A model generated the notes under the pieces. It saw only the letters and a list, made by a program, of their open reading frames with translations. It had not been told where the DNA came from and did no database searches. 64,000 nt of DNA from Ceratothoa steindachneri (taxonomy: Eukaryota; Arthropoda; Malacostraca; Isopoda; Cymothoidae), in contig OZ018333.1 in NCBI GenBank assembly GCA_963969495.1, positions 15,159,239-15,223,238 on the forward strand. Direction: 5' to 3'. The stretch's first letter is position 1. Each line of letters starts with the position of its first letter. The position numbers were made by a program, and so were the translations under genes. Below are positions 10,554 through 19,978 of the stretch, in pieces.

Positions 10554-13500
10554 ATGGCTTCTGTGGAACAGGGCCTCCATGATGAGATTGTGAGACTGAG
10601 GCTGGAATTGAGGCAGAAAGAGGAGGAATGTATGATGTTGAGGAACGTGATTGATGGATTGAAGAGTGATGTGATGAGTATGGATGAGAAGACAGACAAG
10701 ATGAGGAAAGAAATGGACGAGAGACAGAAGCAGGTCGACCAACGGATGAAGGACTTGTATGACATGATGAAGGGGTCAGGACCGGCCCTAGGACCCTCGA
10801 CCTTGACCCCTGCTCCGACTGAAGGGGATAAGACTAATGGGATCAATGGGAGTGTGTGCGAGTCTAGAGAGGATAGGGTGATTATGAGTGATAGGAAGGA
10901 TGGAGAATGGAAGAGAGTTGAATGCAAGAGAAGAAGGAAGAGTGGTGCAAAGGGGAAGGATAGGAAGGTAAGAGGCAAGAGTGTGGACTCATTGTACTCG
11001 GATGAAGGAGAGAGTGATGGTATGATTGATATGAGTGAGAGTGAAGGCAGCTCAAGTGAGAGTGAAGTGAATGTGGGAAAGGGTATTTTGATAAGGGAAG
11101 TGCCAAAGATAGATAGATTTAGGTTACATGGTGGGAAAAGTGTGGAAGAATTCTTCGGGGAATTTGAGCGATATTGTAAGCTCAAGTACCCGGAGAATAA
11201 GGGATACTGGATGAATGTTTTGGGGGAATGTTTTGAGGGAAAAGTATTGGAGTTTTTCCGCGTGATTACAAGTGTGGGGGAACCAAGGTACAATGTGGTG
11301 AAGAAGCGGATGATTGGACAGGTGAAACGAATGAAAGAGAGTGTGAAGTATAAAAGGGTAAATGAATTTGAGAAGGCTCGAATGGGGAAAAGTGAAAGTG
11401 TGAACATGTATGCACATAGGCTTGAGAGTATGGCAAGAAAGAGGTATGGTGATGATGATGTAAATGAATGTAAACCACTGATGAGGAAGTTTTTGGACAC
11501 AATCCCGCGAAAGGTGAGTGAATGGCTGAGTGGAAAGAGAAAGGAGAGAATGAGACTGACAGGTGAACGGTTGATGTGGGAGGATGTGTTGGAGCTGTTG
11601 GAAGATGGACGATTTGATGATGCAAGCGATCTAGAAGAGGATGGATGGTACAGTGTGAACGTTGGGGGTAAGAAGCCCAGGAGCTTTCATCCACCCCAGC
11701 AGTATGTCAGCTACAGGGATGCCCTGAAGGCTGCACCAGCTGGAGTGATGTCGAACTTCCTGGGCCGGCAGAATGGATGGGTAAATGGAGGGTGGTCGAA
11801 TGGAAGGAGACAGATGAATTTCAAGCGTGGGAACGGATATATGAGAGAGAAACCGAGGTATGTCCCAGCAAACGAGAGATCAAATGGTGGGAGAAAGATT
11901 GTGGAATGTCATCGGTGTGGAAGGAAAGGTCATATGTTGGCAGAATGTAGGTGGACGTCTGGTGCATGTTTTGGTTGTGGTAAGAAAGGGCATATGATAA
12001 AGGATTGCCAGGAAAGTGTGAAAGAGTGCTTTGAGTGTAAAGAAATAGGCCATTTAAAGAAAGATTGTCCGAGGTTGAATGGTGGAGCAACTGCTGGGGG
12101 AAGTGTGAAGTATGCTTGTGGTAATTGTGGAAAGGCTGGTCATTATGCGAGGATGTGTCGTGACCAGAGGAATGTATGTAGCTATTGTGCGATGGAAGGA
12201 CATTCAAGTGAAAAGTGTTGGATTAGACTGAGAGCGCAAGGTGTGAATGGAAAGTCTGAAGCGGGGAAACTGAATTGTAAGAGGGTACCTGCTGAAGTAT
12301 CCTCTGGGTGCATGAGTGTGAGTAATGTGTTGGTAAGTCTGTCGAGTGTGAAAGTGCTGTCTGGTAGGAAGTATGAGTGTCTGAGTGTGAAGGTGGAATT
12401 GAATGGAATTGAGTGTTTGGCTTTAATAGATTCTGGATGCAAGGCGAGCTTGGTGTATAAAGATGTGTATGACAAGGTTAGCGAGAAAGCCCTCCTGTCT
12501 GAGTGCAAGGGTAGTTTGGTAGGTATTGGTAATAGGAGAGTGCCTGTGATTGGAATGATAAGGTCAGCTGTTCGAATGCATGGTATGATGATGAATGAAT
12601 GTGAATTCTCGGTGATTGATAAGGTGAGTAGTGAGTATGGTGTGATTTTGGGCTATGATTTTATGAAAATGAATCGTATGGTTGTGCATCCTGCAAGTGA
12701 TCAGATTGAGAGAAAGATTGGTAAAAATGGGGTGTATAAGTTATATGTAGGGAAAGATGGTAGTGTTTTGAGGAGTGTGTTTACTGGTATTGAGGTGACT
12801 GCTATGGAGAATGTAAGACTTGTGAAGGGTGAAAGGGTGGCGGTTAGAGTGAGTTGGAGTAAGGATGTTAGTTTAAATGTGGGTGAGAACACCGTGATAT
12901 TGGATGGAAAGTATGCATATTATAAGGTAAGGCGTGTTGCTTGTGTGTTTGATGGCTTGATGAGAATGAATGATCCTTTTGTATGTGTGCAGGCGGACCC
13001 CAGGGTGAAGGGACAGGTGAGGGGTATCCAAGTCGGAGATGTACTAGGGCACCTCTCCACTGTCACTGAGGTAGGTATGCATGATAGCACGGATATCAGG
13101 GTGAATATTGCGAATGAAAAGACATGTGAATGGATGTATAATGAGGTGAAGGAAATGGTGAAATTGGATGGATGTTTGACTGAGTATGAAAGGGAGGATG
13201 TGTATCAAATGATATTTGAACGAAAGGGAGCCCTCAGTAAGGGTGATCTGGATTTCGGGGTTGCAAAGCTCCCGGAATTCAAGATTGTCCTGAAGGAGGA
13301 CTCCCCAATCTATCAGCGGCCGAGGCATTTCCCACGTCCGGTTGCTGAAGAGATTGAGGAGCATTGTTTGGAATTGGAGCAATTGGGGGTGATTGAGGAG
13401 AGTGAGAGTGCATGGAACAGTCCAATTGTGCCTGTATGTAAGCCGGATGGAAAATTGCGTCTGTGTGTGGATTATCGAAAGGTGAATGAAAGGACTGTGA

Positions 13501-16388
13501 AAGAAAGGTTTCCGATGTGTGTGGTATCTGAGTGTGTATATAGTATGCATGGGATGGAGTGGTTTACGAAGCTGGATCTGGTACGGGGGTATTACCAGAT
13601 GCCTATTGCTGAGGAGAGCCGGCCGGTAACTGCCTTCTCTTCCACAAAGGGGCATTACCAGTTCCGGAACCTCAGCTTCGGGTTGGCTAATGCTCCCGGA
13701 GCCTTCCAGCGAGCAATGAATGTTGTGTTGAGTAAGTTTGCGAGTAAGAATGTGATTGCATTTATAGATGATATTTTGATTATGACTGAGACTTTTGAGG
13801 AGCATATGAGATTGGTGAATGATGTGTTGAGAACATTGGAGAGTGTTGGTGTGAAGGTGAAAGTGGCGAAGTGTGAATGGTTTGCGAAAGAAGTGGAATT
13901 CCTTGGGCATATGGTGAGTGAGAATGGGTTGCGAAAATCACCGAAGTATGTTGAGAAGGTGCGAATGTTTCCTAAACCGGTGACTGTGAAGCAACTGAAG
14001 TCCTTTTTGGGTTTGATTGAGTTCCAGCGAAAGTTTATACGTGATTGTTCTGGTGTGAGTAAGCCTCTGACTGAGTGGATGGGCAAGAAAGGTAGTACGG
14101 TTGTCAAGTGGAATGATAAGATGAATGAGGCGTATGAGAGACTGAAAGAGGCAGCGGCTGAAGATGTTGAATTGGCGTACCCAGATTATAGTGTAAATGC
14201 TAAAATGCTTGAATTGTATACAGATGCGAGTGGGTATTGTATGGGAGGTTTTCTGATGCAAGAGCAGCGTTTGAATGGAGAGAATGTCAGGCGAATAATT
14301 GGGTATGTATCCAAGGCTATGAATGTTGCAGAACGAAAGTATTCGACTGTGGAACGAGAGTTGGCTGCGATAAGATATTGTTTGAAAGTGTTGCGTCCGT
14401 TTTTGTATAGTGTGAGGTTTGTGATAAAAACAGATCATCAACCTCTTGTGTATCTGCAGCGTATGAAGTGGGCTGATAGTAGGATTGCAAGGACTTTGGA
14501 AGATTTGAGTGACTTTGACTATGTGATTGAGTATGTGCCTGGTGAACGGAATGGAGTGGCTGATTTGAACTCAAGGTATCCTGGTACGAATGATGAAAAT
14601 GTGTGTGGAGTGAGTGATCCTGAGTATTTGCCGAAAGGCATTATGAATGGAAAAGAGAGTAAGGGTGGTGGTGATTCCTTGTTTGAGAGTGTATGGAATG
14701 GTTTGCAAGATTTGAAGAGTGATGGAGTAGACGTGAGAGTGCCCGATAGTGTGGATGATTTAAGGAAGGAGGTAATGAATGAAGTGTGTAGGAAGCCTGA
14801 AAGCATTGGTATGGCAAAGGTGCGGAACTTCATGAAAGAATTGAGAGCGATGTGTATGCAAGGGGTCCCGCCATTTCAGGAAGTGTTGATTGTAGTGAGT
14901 CGTTTGTATGGAGTGATTGTTTATGTGCACTTTGGTGGTGAGAGGCCGATTGTGTACAAGGATGAGAAGATGAAGGGTTTGAATCCTAATGTGGTACATC
15001 TGCAATGTTTGAGTGGTGTGCACTACAATTGGGTGATTGAAAAGTGTTCATATATAAGAGAGAAGAATGATTGTCTGGATGAAGATGAGCGTCATGTGGT
15101 GAGTGATGATATGGGAGTTAATGACAGTGTGGATATAAGTGCTGATGTTGGTGTGCTTGTTCCTTCAGTGTATTGCGAACATGGTGGACCTGATATGATG
15201 GAAGTGAGAGTGAAAGTTGGTGAAAGGTTGTTCTGTGGTTTGATTGATACTGGAGCGCAGGTGTCTTTAGTGAATGAGAGGATTCTGAGTAAGTATGATG
15301 AGTTTAAATGTTGCGAGCATAAACCTGTGAAGTTACGGATAAGTGGATTAGGGAGTGGCCTGATAGTGGCATGGGAACAGGTTAGTCTGAAAGTGAGTTT
15401 GGGTAATGGTGTGAATGTGAAGCATGACTTTGTGATTCTGAAAGGTGAGCAAATGCCTTGTTGTTTCTTGCTTGGTGTAGACTTTATGAGATTGAATGAT
15501 TTGTCTTTGGATGCTGATAAGGATTGTCTTATGAAAGGTGAATGTGAGGTGATGAGGTTGAATGAGTGTGCAAAGAATGTTGTCAAGTTTTGCGGGATGA
15601 TTGAGTTGGTCATGGATGATGAGAATGAGATTTTAAGTGATGATGATATTCTAGAGATGCAAGAGATGTGTCCTTTTGTTAGTGAGTTGAAGAGGTGTGT
15701 AATGATGCGTGTTGATTTGAATGAATGGCCAGAGTGTTTAAGTGATTTTAAAAGGTATGCTAAGGATTTTGTTGTTTGTATGGATGTTGTATATTTTGTG
15801 AGGCATGGGAAAGGTGGTGATGATATGTATGTACCTGTGATGTCCTTAGTTGGTATGATTGGTCTGGTGAAGGTTGTGCATGATAATTATGGGCATATGG
15901 GTAAGTTTAAGCTGTGGGAGTGTATGAAGGAGCGTGTGTTCCATCCGTTTCTGAGAACTGTTGTGAATGATGTTGCAACTACGTGTGAAAGGTGTCAGAA
16001 GCGAAAGGTGCAAGGTGTGCAAGAGAAACCACCGATGTTGAAAGTTGATGCGAAAGAACCGTTTGAATTGGTAGTGATTGATTGTGTGTCTTTGCCGCGT
16101 ACGAGTGCTGGGAATGTTGGTATGGTTGTTATGGTTGATCATAAAAGTAAGTTTGTGTATGCAGCGCCTGTGAGAGATAAAAGGAGTGTGACTGTTGCGT
16201 GTGTGGTTGAGCAGTTGTTTTTTCCTATGTGTGTATGGAAGCCTAGAAGATGTCTGAGTGATAATGGGCCTGAATTTGTAGGGGAAGTGTTTGAGCAAAT
16301 GTTGAGAGAGAATGGTGTGGAGCATGTGAGAACAACTCTGTATGTACCGTCTTCAAATGGATTGGCTGAACGGACTATAAGAACCTAG
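10554..16388 (+). CDS. G2 Gag-Pol polyprotein up to an internal TAG
   Basis: A single frame of 1944 codons encodes Gag and Pol without a frameshift. Domains by residue: N-terminal coiled coil (about 5-75); basic and acidic linker; capsid-like region (about 185-370); five CCHC knuckles (452-554); first retropepsin-like domain with DSG at 626-628 and ILGYDFM; RT with the catalytic pair FIDD at 1072-1073; RNase H with TDAS (Asp1224) and KTDHQPL; an OTU-like domain (about 1370-1495); a second retropepsin-like domain with DTG at 1565-1567 and LLGVDFM; integrase HHCC zinc region (CERCQ) and the DDE core (IDCVS, SDNGPEF, Glu1939 35 residues on). The TAG comes five codons after that Glu, and the same frame continues to 17612. 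The start is the first ATG after the primer site, 136 bases past the LTR. Antisense long frames here are shadows. Confidence 0.92.
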   Translation: MASVEQGLHDEIVRLRLELRQKEEECMMLRNVIDGLKSDVMSMDEKTDKMRKEMDERQKQVDQRMKDLYDMMKGSGPALGPSTLTPAPTEGDKTNGINGSVCESREDRVIMSDRKDGEWKRVECKRRRKSGAKGKDRKVRGKSVDSLYSDEGESDGMIDMSESEGSSSESEVNVGKGILIREVPKIDRFRLHGGKSVEEFFGEFERYCKLKYPENKGYWMNVLGECFEGKVLEFFRVITSVGEPRYNVVKKRMIGQVKRMKESVKYKRVNEFEKARMGKSESVNMYAHRLESMARKRYGDDDVNECKPLMRKFLDTIPRKVSEWLSGKRKERMRLTGERLMWEDVLELLEDGRFDDASDLEEDGWYSVNVGGKKPRSFHPPQQYVSYRDALKAAPAGVMSNFLGRQNGWVNGGWSNGRRQMNFKRGNGYMREKPRYVPANERSNGGRKIVECHRCGRKGHMLAECRWTSGACFGCGKKGHMIKDCQESVKECFECKEIGHLKKDCPRLNGGATAGGSVKYACGNCGKAGHYARMCRDQRNVCSYCAMEGHSSEKCWIRLRAQGVNGKSEAGKLNCKRVPAEVSSGCMSVSNVLVSLSSVKVLSGRKYECLSVKVELNGIECLALIDSGCKASLVYKDVYDKVSEKALLSECKGSLVGIGNRRVPVIGMIRSAVRMHGMMMNECEFSVIDKVSSEYGVILGYDFMKMNRMVVHPASDQIERKIGKNGVYKLYVGKDGSVLRSVFTGIEVTAMENVRLVKGERVAVRVSWSKDVSLNVGENTVILDGKYAYYKVRRVACVFDGLMRMNDPFVCVQADPRVKGQVRGIQVGDVLGHLSTVTEVGMHDSTDIRVNIANEKTCEWMYNEVKEMVKLDGCLTEYEREDVYQMIFERKGALSKGDLDFGVAKLPEFKIVLKEDSPIYQRPRHFPRPVAEEIEEHCLELEQLGVIEESESAWNSPIVPVCKPDGKLRLCVDYRKVNERTVKERFPMCVVSECVYSMHGMEWFTKLDLVRGYYQMPIAEESRPVTAFSSTKGHYQFRNLSFGLANAPGAFQRAMNVVLSKFASKNVIAFIDDILIMTETFEEHMRLVNDVLRTLESVGVKVKVAKCEWFAKEVEFLGHMVSENGLRKSPKYVEKVRMFPKPVTVKQLKSFLGLIEFQRKFIRDCSGVSKPLTEWMGKKGSTVVKWNDKMNEAYERLKEAAAEDVELAYPDYSVNAKMLELYTDASGYCMGGFLMQEQRLNGENVRRIIGYVSKAMNVAERKYSTVERELAAIRYCLKVLRPFLYSVRFVIKTDHQPLVYLQRMKWADSRIARTLEDLSDFDYVIEYVPGERNGVADLNSRYPGTNDENVCGVSDPEYLPKGIMNGKESKGGGDSLFESVWNGLQDLKSDGVDVRVPDSVDDLRKEVMNEVCRKPESIGMAKVRNFMKELRAMCMQGVPPFQEVLIVVSRLYGVIVYVHFGGERPIVYKDEKMKGLNPNVVHLQCLSGVHYNWVIEKCSYIREKNDCLDEDERHVVSDDMGVNDSVDISADVGVLVPSVYCEHGGPDMMEVRVKVGERLFCGLIDTGAQVSLVNERILSKYDEFKCCEHKPVKLRISGLGSGLIVAWEQVSLKVSLGNGVNVKHDFVILKGEQMPCCFLLGVDFMRLNDLSLDADKDCLMKGECEVMRLNECAKNVVKFCGMIELVMDDENEILSDDDILEMQEMCPFVSELKRCVMMRVDLNEWPECLSDFKRYAKDFVVCMDVVYFVRHGKGGDDMYVPVMSLVGMIGLVKVVHDNYGHMGKFKLWECMKERVFHPFLRTVVNDVATTCERCQKRKVQGVQEKPPMLKVDAKEPFELVVIDCVSLPRTSAGNVGMVVMVDHKSKFVYAAPVRDKRSVTVACVVEQLFFPMCVWKPRRCLSDNGPEFVGEVFEQMLRENGVEHVRTTLYVPSSNGLAERTIRT

Positions 16389-17612
16389 TGTGAGATGTTG
16401 AGAATGATGAGTACGACAGTGAATGACTGGGATGTGTGTCTGGGGAGAGTGTTGTGGGCGTATAATTCAACTGTGCATAGTGCAACTGGAATGTCCCCAT
16501 GTCAGTTTGTGATGAATTTTGAAAGGCGAGTGAAAGATAGGTTTCGTTTGAGTGAAAGTGAGCAGAGTGTATGGCATGAAGCACATGAAAGGTTTCGTTC
16601 ATTTGAATTAGGTACAAAAGTATTGAAGGTGAAAGAAGTGAAGGGTAGGTTGAATGTATCAAAGATGAGTGAGAAGTTTGATGGACCTTATAGAGTTGTG
16701 AGAGTTTGGGAAAATGGGGTAACGTATGTTTTGGAGAGTTTGAATGACGGCATGACTGAGAGAGTGCGGGCTCATCAGAGTCAGTTAAGGAGATGGAGAG
16801 AACCTCCTGACTACCTGGTGAGCCATCCAGTGTATGGACTGTGTAGAGAGAGAGGTAAAGTGCATGATGATGAGAATGAATGTGATAGTATGGATCTGTC
16901 TGGGAAAGAGCTAGTCTTAGTCTCGAGGAGTAGAAAGCGTACAAAGAAGGGTGAAAGGAAGAATGCAAGTACAAATGAAAGTAAGTCTGAGCAGAGTGTT
17001 TCTGGTATGGGGGATCTTGAAAGGGAGATTGAGTTTTTGCGTAAACAGGTGAGTGATTTGGCTGGTATAAGTAGACAGGTGAGTGAGCTGCCTGTGCCTG
17101 ATTTTTCTGGTTTTGGGAACAGTATGAATGATAGTGTGTTTGGGCAGAATGAACCTAGTGTGGCTGATTTTTCGGGTTTTATGAATGGTAATAGTAGGGG
17201 TGAGTTTGATGTAGTGAATGATGAAGTGGCTGATTTTTCAGGTTTCTGGTGGGAACCAGTCGAAGGGGTTTCTGGTATGCCTGTTGAGAATACAGGGGAT
17301 GTGAGTGACTTGTCTGTTTCGCAAGAATGTACCTTGAGTTGGATGAGAGCTGTGAGTGAGGAGCTGATGAATGGGGGTATGAAGAGTGAGGGTTCTGAAC
17401 GGAAGAGTATGAAAGAATTCTGTCGTGAGATGGGAGAACTGGTAATGAGGGCTAAGAGTATGGTTGATGAGATGATAAATAGTGACGATGAGACTGACAG
17501 GACGACTGACGAACAACCCCGACTAATTGCTACGCGTAGCCAGGGACCAGTAGAAGAGTGTGAATGGGTGCAGAAGGGTGCGATTGAGCACAAGTGGTAC
17601 CGTGAAGAGTGA
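16389..17612 (+). pseudogene. G2 integrase C-terminus and tail, in frame after the TAG
   Basis: The frame continues directly with the integrase C-terminal part (WAYNSTVHSATGMSPCQFVM), then the GPY/F-like module (FDGPYRVVRVWENGVTYVLE, about 16678-16737). A hydrophilic tail follows with a basic stretch (SRSRKRTKKGERK) and a short coiled coil (LEREIEFLRKQVSDL). Three copies of V-P/A-DFSGF lie near 17095, 17160 and 17226, and the tail ends ATRSQGPVEE. There is no envelope-like signal peptide or membrane segment and no chromodomain that I can see. Function of the DFSGF repeats is unknown; they could be short binding motifs. Confidence 0.85.
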
Positions 17613-17648
17613 TTGAAAGGGTTTAGTGAGTGGCTGGTCGAATGGCTT

Positions 17649-17661
17649 AAGGAAGGAGGGG
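17649..17661 (+). other. G2 polypurine tract
   Basis: AAGGAAGGAGGGG directly precedes the 3' LTR. Confidence 0.85.
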
Positions 17662-18245
17662 TGTGGTGGAGCAAATGTGAGTGTGTGTAAAAGGGCCATT
17701 CTCCCACCCCTTTTCTAAGTACCCTCTCCCTCCTTCTGTAAGAATGTGTGTGTGAGTGGGAATGGGTTTTTTATTATATTTTCTTTTGTACATATGTATT
17801 TGATTTCATGTTGTATGTATAAGGTTATTTAACATCTCATGTTTTTTTTATTAGCTACTAAATGTTAAAGATTTTATGAGACAGCGTTAAAGTACCAGAA
17901 TAGAAGAAAAAAAAAAAGAAAAGAACAAATCAAACAAAAACATTGCCTGCATTTTGCAAGAGCCACTGTAAGAAAATATCTTTGAAGATATTCAAAGAAG
18001 ATATCAGAAGTCTTCTAATGGTACTTAACTAGATCTTAAAGACATCTGAGCTCCGGGGTGGCAGGCACCATAAGCCCCGCACACCCAATTTTGTCACAAG
18101 AGTGACTACCAACAAGATTTTCCCCCGGGGAAGCCGGCAAATAATAAACCGTGGTACCACGTAAGAAAACTCCTCTTTTGTTGTTTCTTGTTTTGGTTGT
18201 CCCCTTTTGTATATGATTGATTTGGTTCCAAGATAGGATTGATTA

Positions 18246-18324
<79 letters not shown>

Positions 18325-18496
18325 CTCATTGGGTGCATATTTACCCATATTTTTGTAAATATTGTATTTTTTTTTCGTGTTAGTAAAGGACTGTACATAC
18401 AATCCGTTTCATTCTCCTTCGATTTCTCACGTCCGGATTAGTGTAGGAAGCGGGTTGGATCGATTGGGGTTAGTCTAAATTTTTCGGCCCGCTACA
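17662..18496 (+). repeat. G2 3' LTR (835 bp)
   Basis: Same ends and content as the 5' LTR. The 56 bp extra length is almost entirely the longer TA run. Confidence 0.95.
18247..18322. repeat. (TA)38 microsatellite inside the G2 3' LTR
   Basis: Thirty-eight TA units here against eleven at the same place in the 5' LTR (10223-10244). The LTRs were identical at insertion, so this is expansion or contraction since then, or an assembly effect. Confidence 0.95.
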
Positions 18497-19250
18497 ACTG
18501 ATTCAAGAAGACAAAAACTGGTTGAATGGGCAAGCAAATGACAAATGAATTTTAATGTCACACAGTGCTGCTCCCTCCACATTGGTAAAAATGTGAGAAC
18601 CAACAATAAAATGGGTAGAACTAACATACCAAATGTCAACATGGAAAAATCTTGCTGTAAAATTTTGGGCGATCTTAGATCAAGTAAACAATGCATGGAG
18701 GCAGTGATAAAGGCAAACAGGATACTTGGTGTCATAGGTTGTACATATCAAAACAACTCTAAAAGTTGTATTCTAACATTTTATAATCTACTTGTGAGGT
18801 CACATTTGGAATATTGTTTAATTATACGCAATTTTGGTACCATATCTAGAATGCAACACAGTAAGATTAGAAGCGAGTCCAGCATTGAATGACCAATATA
18901 ATTCATACCTTGAGAAAAAAGAAGTTCAAGAACAGTCAAAGTTCTAAATCTATTCCCTCTTAGAGAGACATATACTAGGACATGATAGCTATTTAAAATT
19001 GTTCATATTTTTTAAAATATAAACAAATCAAAATTTCTAACATTTATATCGAATGAATAATGTGAGCACAACCTTAAGCTTGAGGGAAGTGACTTTTGGA
19101 CAGACCAGACAAAATTCTTCTTCTGAAATAATCTACCAGATGCTGTGGTTAATGCAGCTAGTATAAGTTCATTTAAAGAGAGACTTGATAATCGATGATC
19201 ACAAATCCTAACCCAAACTTGTGTTAAGACATAAAAAAACCATGCTGGAA
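18497..19250 (+). mobile_element. LINE C, piece 4: RT thumb and C-terminal domain
   Basis: Continues from 9629 with TDSRRQKLVEWASK, a stop where Trp is expected (TGA in place of TGG), then QMNFNVTQCCSLHIGKN, CCKILGDLRSSKQCM, ANRILGVIG and LLVRSHLEYC. Further frameshifts lead to FWTDQTKFFF-like, NNLPDAVVNA and SSFKERLDN near 19190. It is an old, dead copy. Confidence 0.85.
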
Positions 19251-19339
19251 AATAACAAATAATAAACTTGCAATCTTATTTTGTAGAAAATTACCTGCCT
19301 TCAGTTTTACTTTGTCTTTTCTTTCCATAATCCTTTGGT

Positions 19340-19605
19340 AGCCTAGTAAGGATCAGTAGATCTGTTGCTAATGAGTATTTTGATGAAATTTATGTAAGCC
19401 TATAATATGGAGACCAAAAACCCCTTGCATAGTAAAGATGAGGCCTAACTAATACCAAGAACAGTATAAGTATAACATCAGCCTCCTATTACTTACACTC
19501 GTCTCAATAAATCCCACTACCCTATTAACTTTATTCTTAGGACTTATGAACTGATTATAGGTTGTAGGTCAGAACTTTCCAGGATACCCAAGTCTCTTTG
19601 CATTA
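19340..19605 (-). mobile_element. CR1-like LINE fragment (RT C-terminal part)
   Basis: The reverse strand reads CKDLGI-like wording, QFISPKNKVNRVVGFIETSVS and a VRPHLEY-like remnant across several breaks. This is the post-catalytic region of a CR1-type RT. Family unclear, possibly C or A. Confidence 0.55.
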
Positions 19606-19607
19606 AC

Positions 19608-19978
19608 ATAACATAATTTCACGGATGACAAAAGCCACAAGGGCCTATCAAAGGTCATCGGCATCTGTCAATACCCACTCACAAAAAGCACCATCGCCAG
19701 GGGAAGACAAAATCAAAGTCCACCACAATATAATATAACAGATGACAAAAGCCACAAGGGCCCATCATAGGTCATCCAAATCAAACGGCATCTTTTTTAA
19801 GACAACCAAACTCCCAGGAAAACTACACCCAGAGGATTGCGTCAAGGGTATCACCAATGAAGGCTTGTCAAGAACTAAATCATGCAGCTATAGATATATA
19901 TAAACAATATTAATATATACAAAACTTAGGAAACATCACAACCTTCCCTCCCCATAAACTCATCCAACCTACTCTTAA
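19608..19978 (-). mobile_element. LINE B copy 2: 3' UTR, tail and last codons, reverse
   Basis: The plus-strand text begins with TAACATAACATAATTTCAC, the reversed tail. It carries two copies of the GGATGACC...GTCATCC module (19623-19660 and 19741-19777), then the last codons SRLDEFMGREGCDVS. It is truncated right after and abuts a plus-strand LINE B at 19979. Confidence 0.8.

Larger units (their letters stand above)
9639..18496 (+). mobile_element. G2: young, nearly intact Ty3/Gypsy LTR retrotransposon (8.86 kb)
   Basis: Two LTRs (9639-10417 and 17662-18496), a tRNA-Lys-type primer binding site, one long gag-pol frame broken by one stop, and a polypurine tract define the element. Excluding the TA microsatellite and homopolymer runs, I count about four substitutions between the LTRs over roughly 770 bp, so the insertion is recent. 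It lies inside LINE C. The flanks show no clean target duplication: nine bases (9630-9638) are unexplained on the left, and the four bases next to the LTRs are ACGG on the left and ACTG on the right. Confidence 0.95.

Noticed and set aside
10541..11500. Long reverse-strand open frame (about 319 codons) opposite G2 gag
   Set aside because: It is the antisense of the gag frame; its Ser/Leu/His-rich wording comes from C-poor, G-rich coding on the other strand.
16389..17612. Envelope gene of an endogenous retrovirus
   Set aside because: The frame is the continuation of integrase and a hydrophilic tail; no signal peptide, cleavage site or membrane anchor is visible.
16811..17707. Reverse-strand frame of about 298 codons
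   Set aside because: Antisense shadow of the G2 tail, rich in Ser and Leu for the same composition reason.
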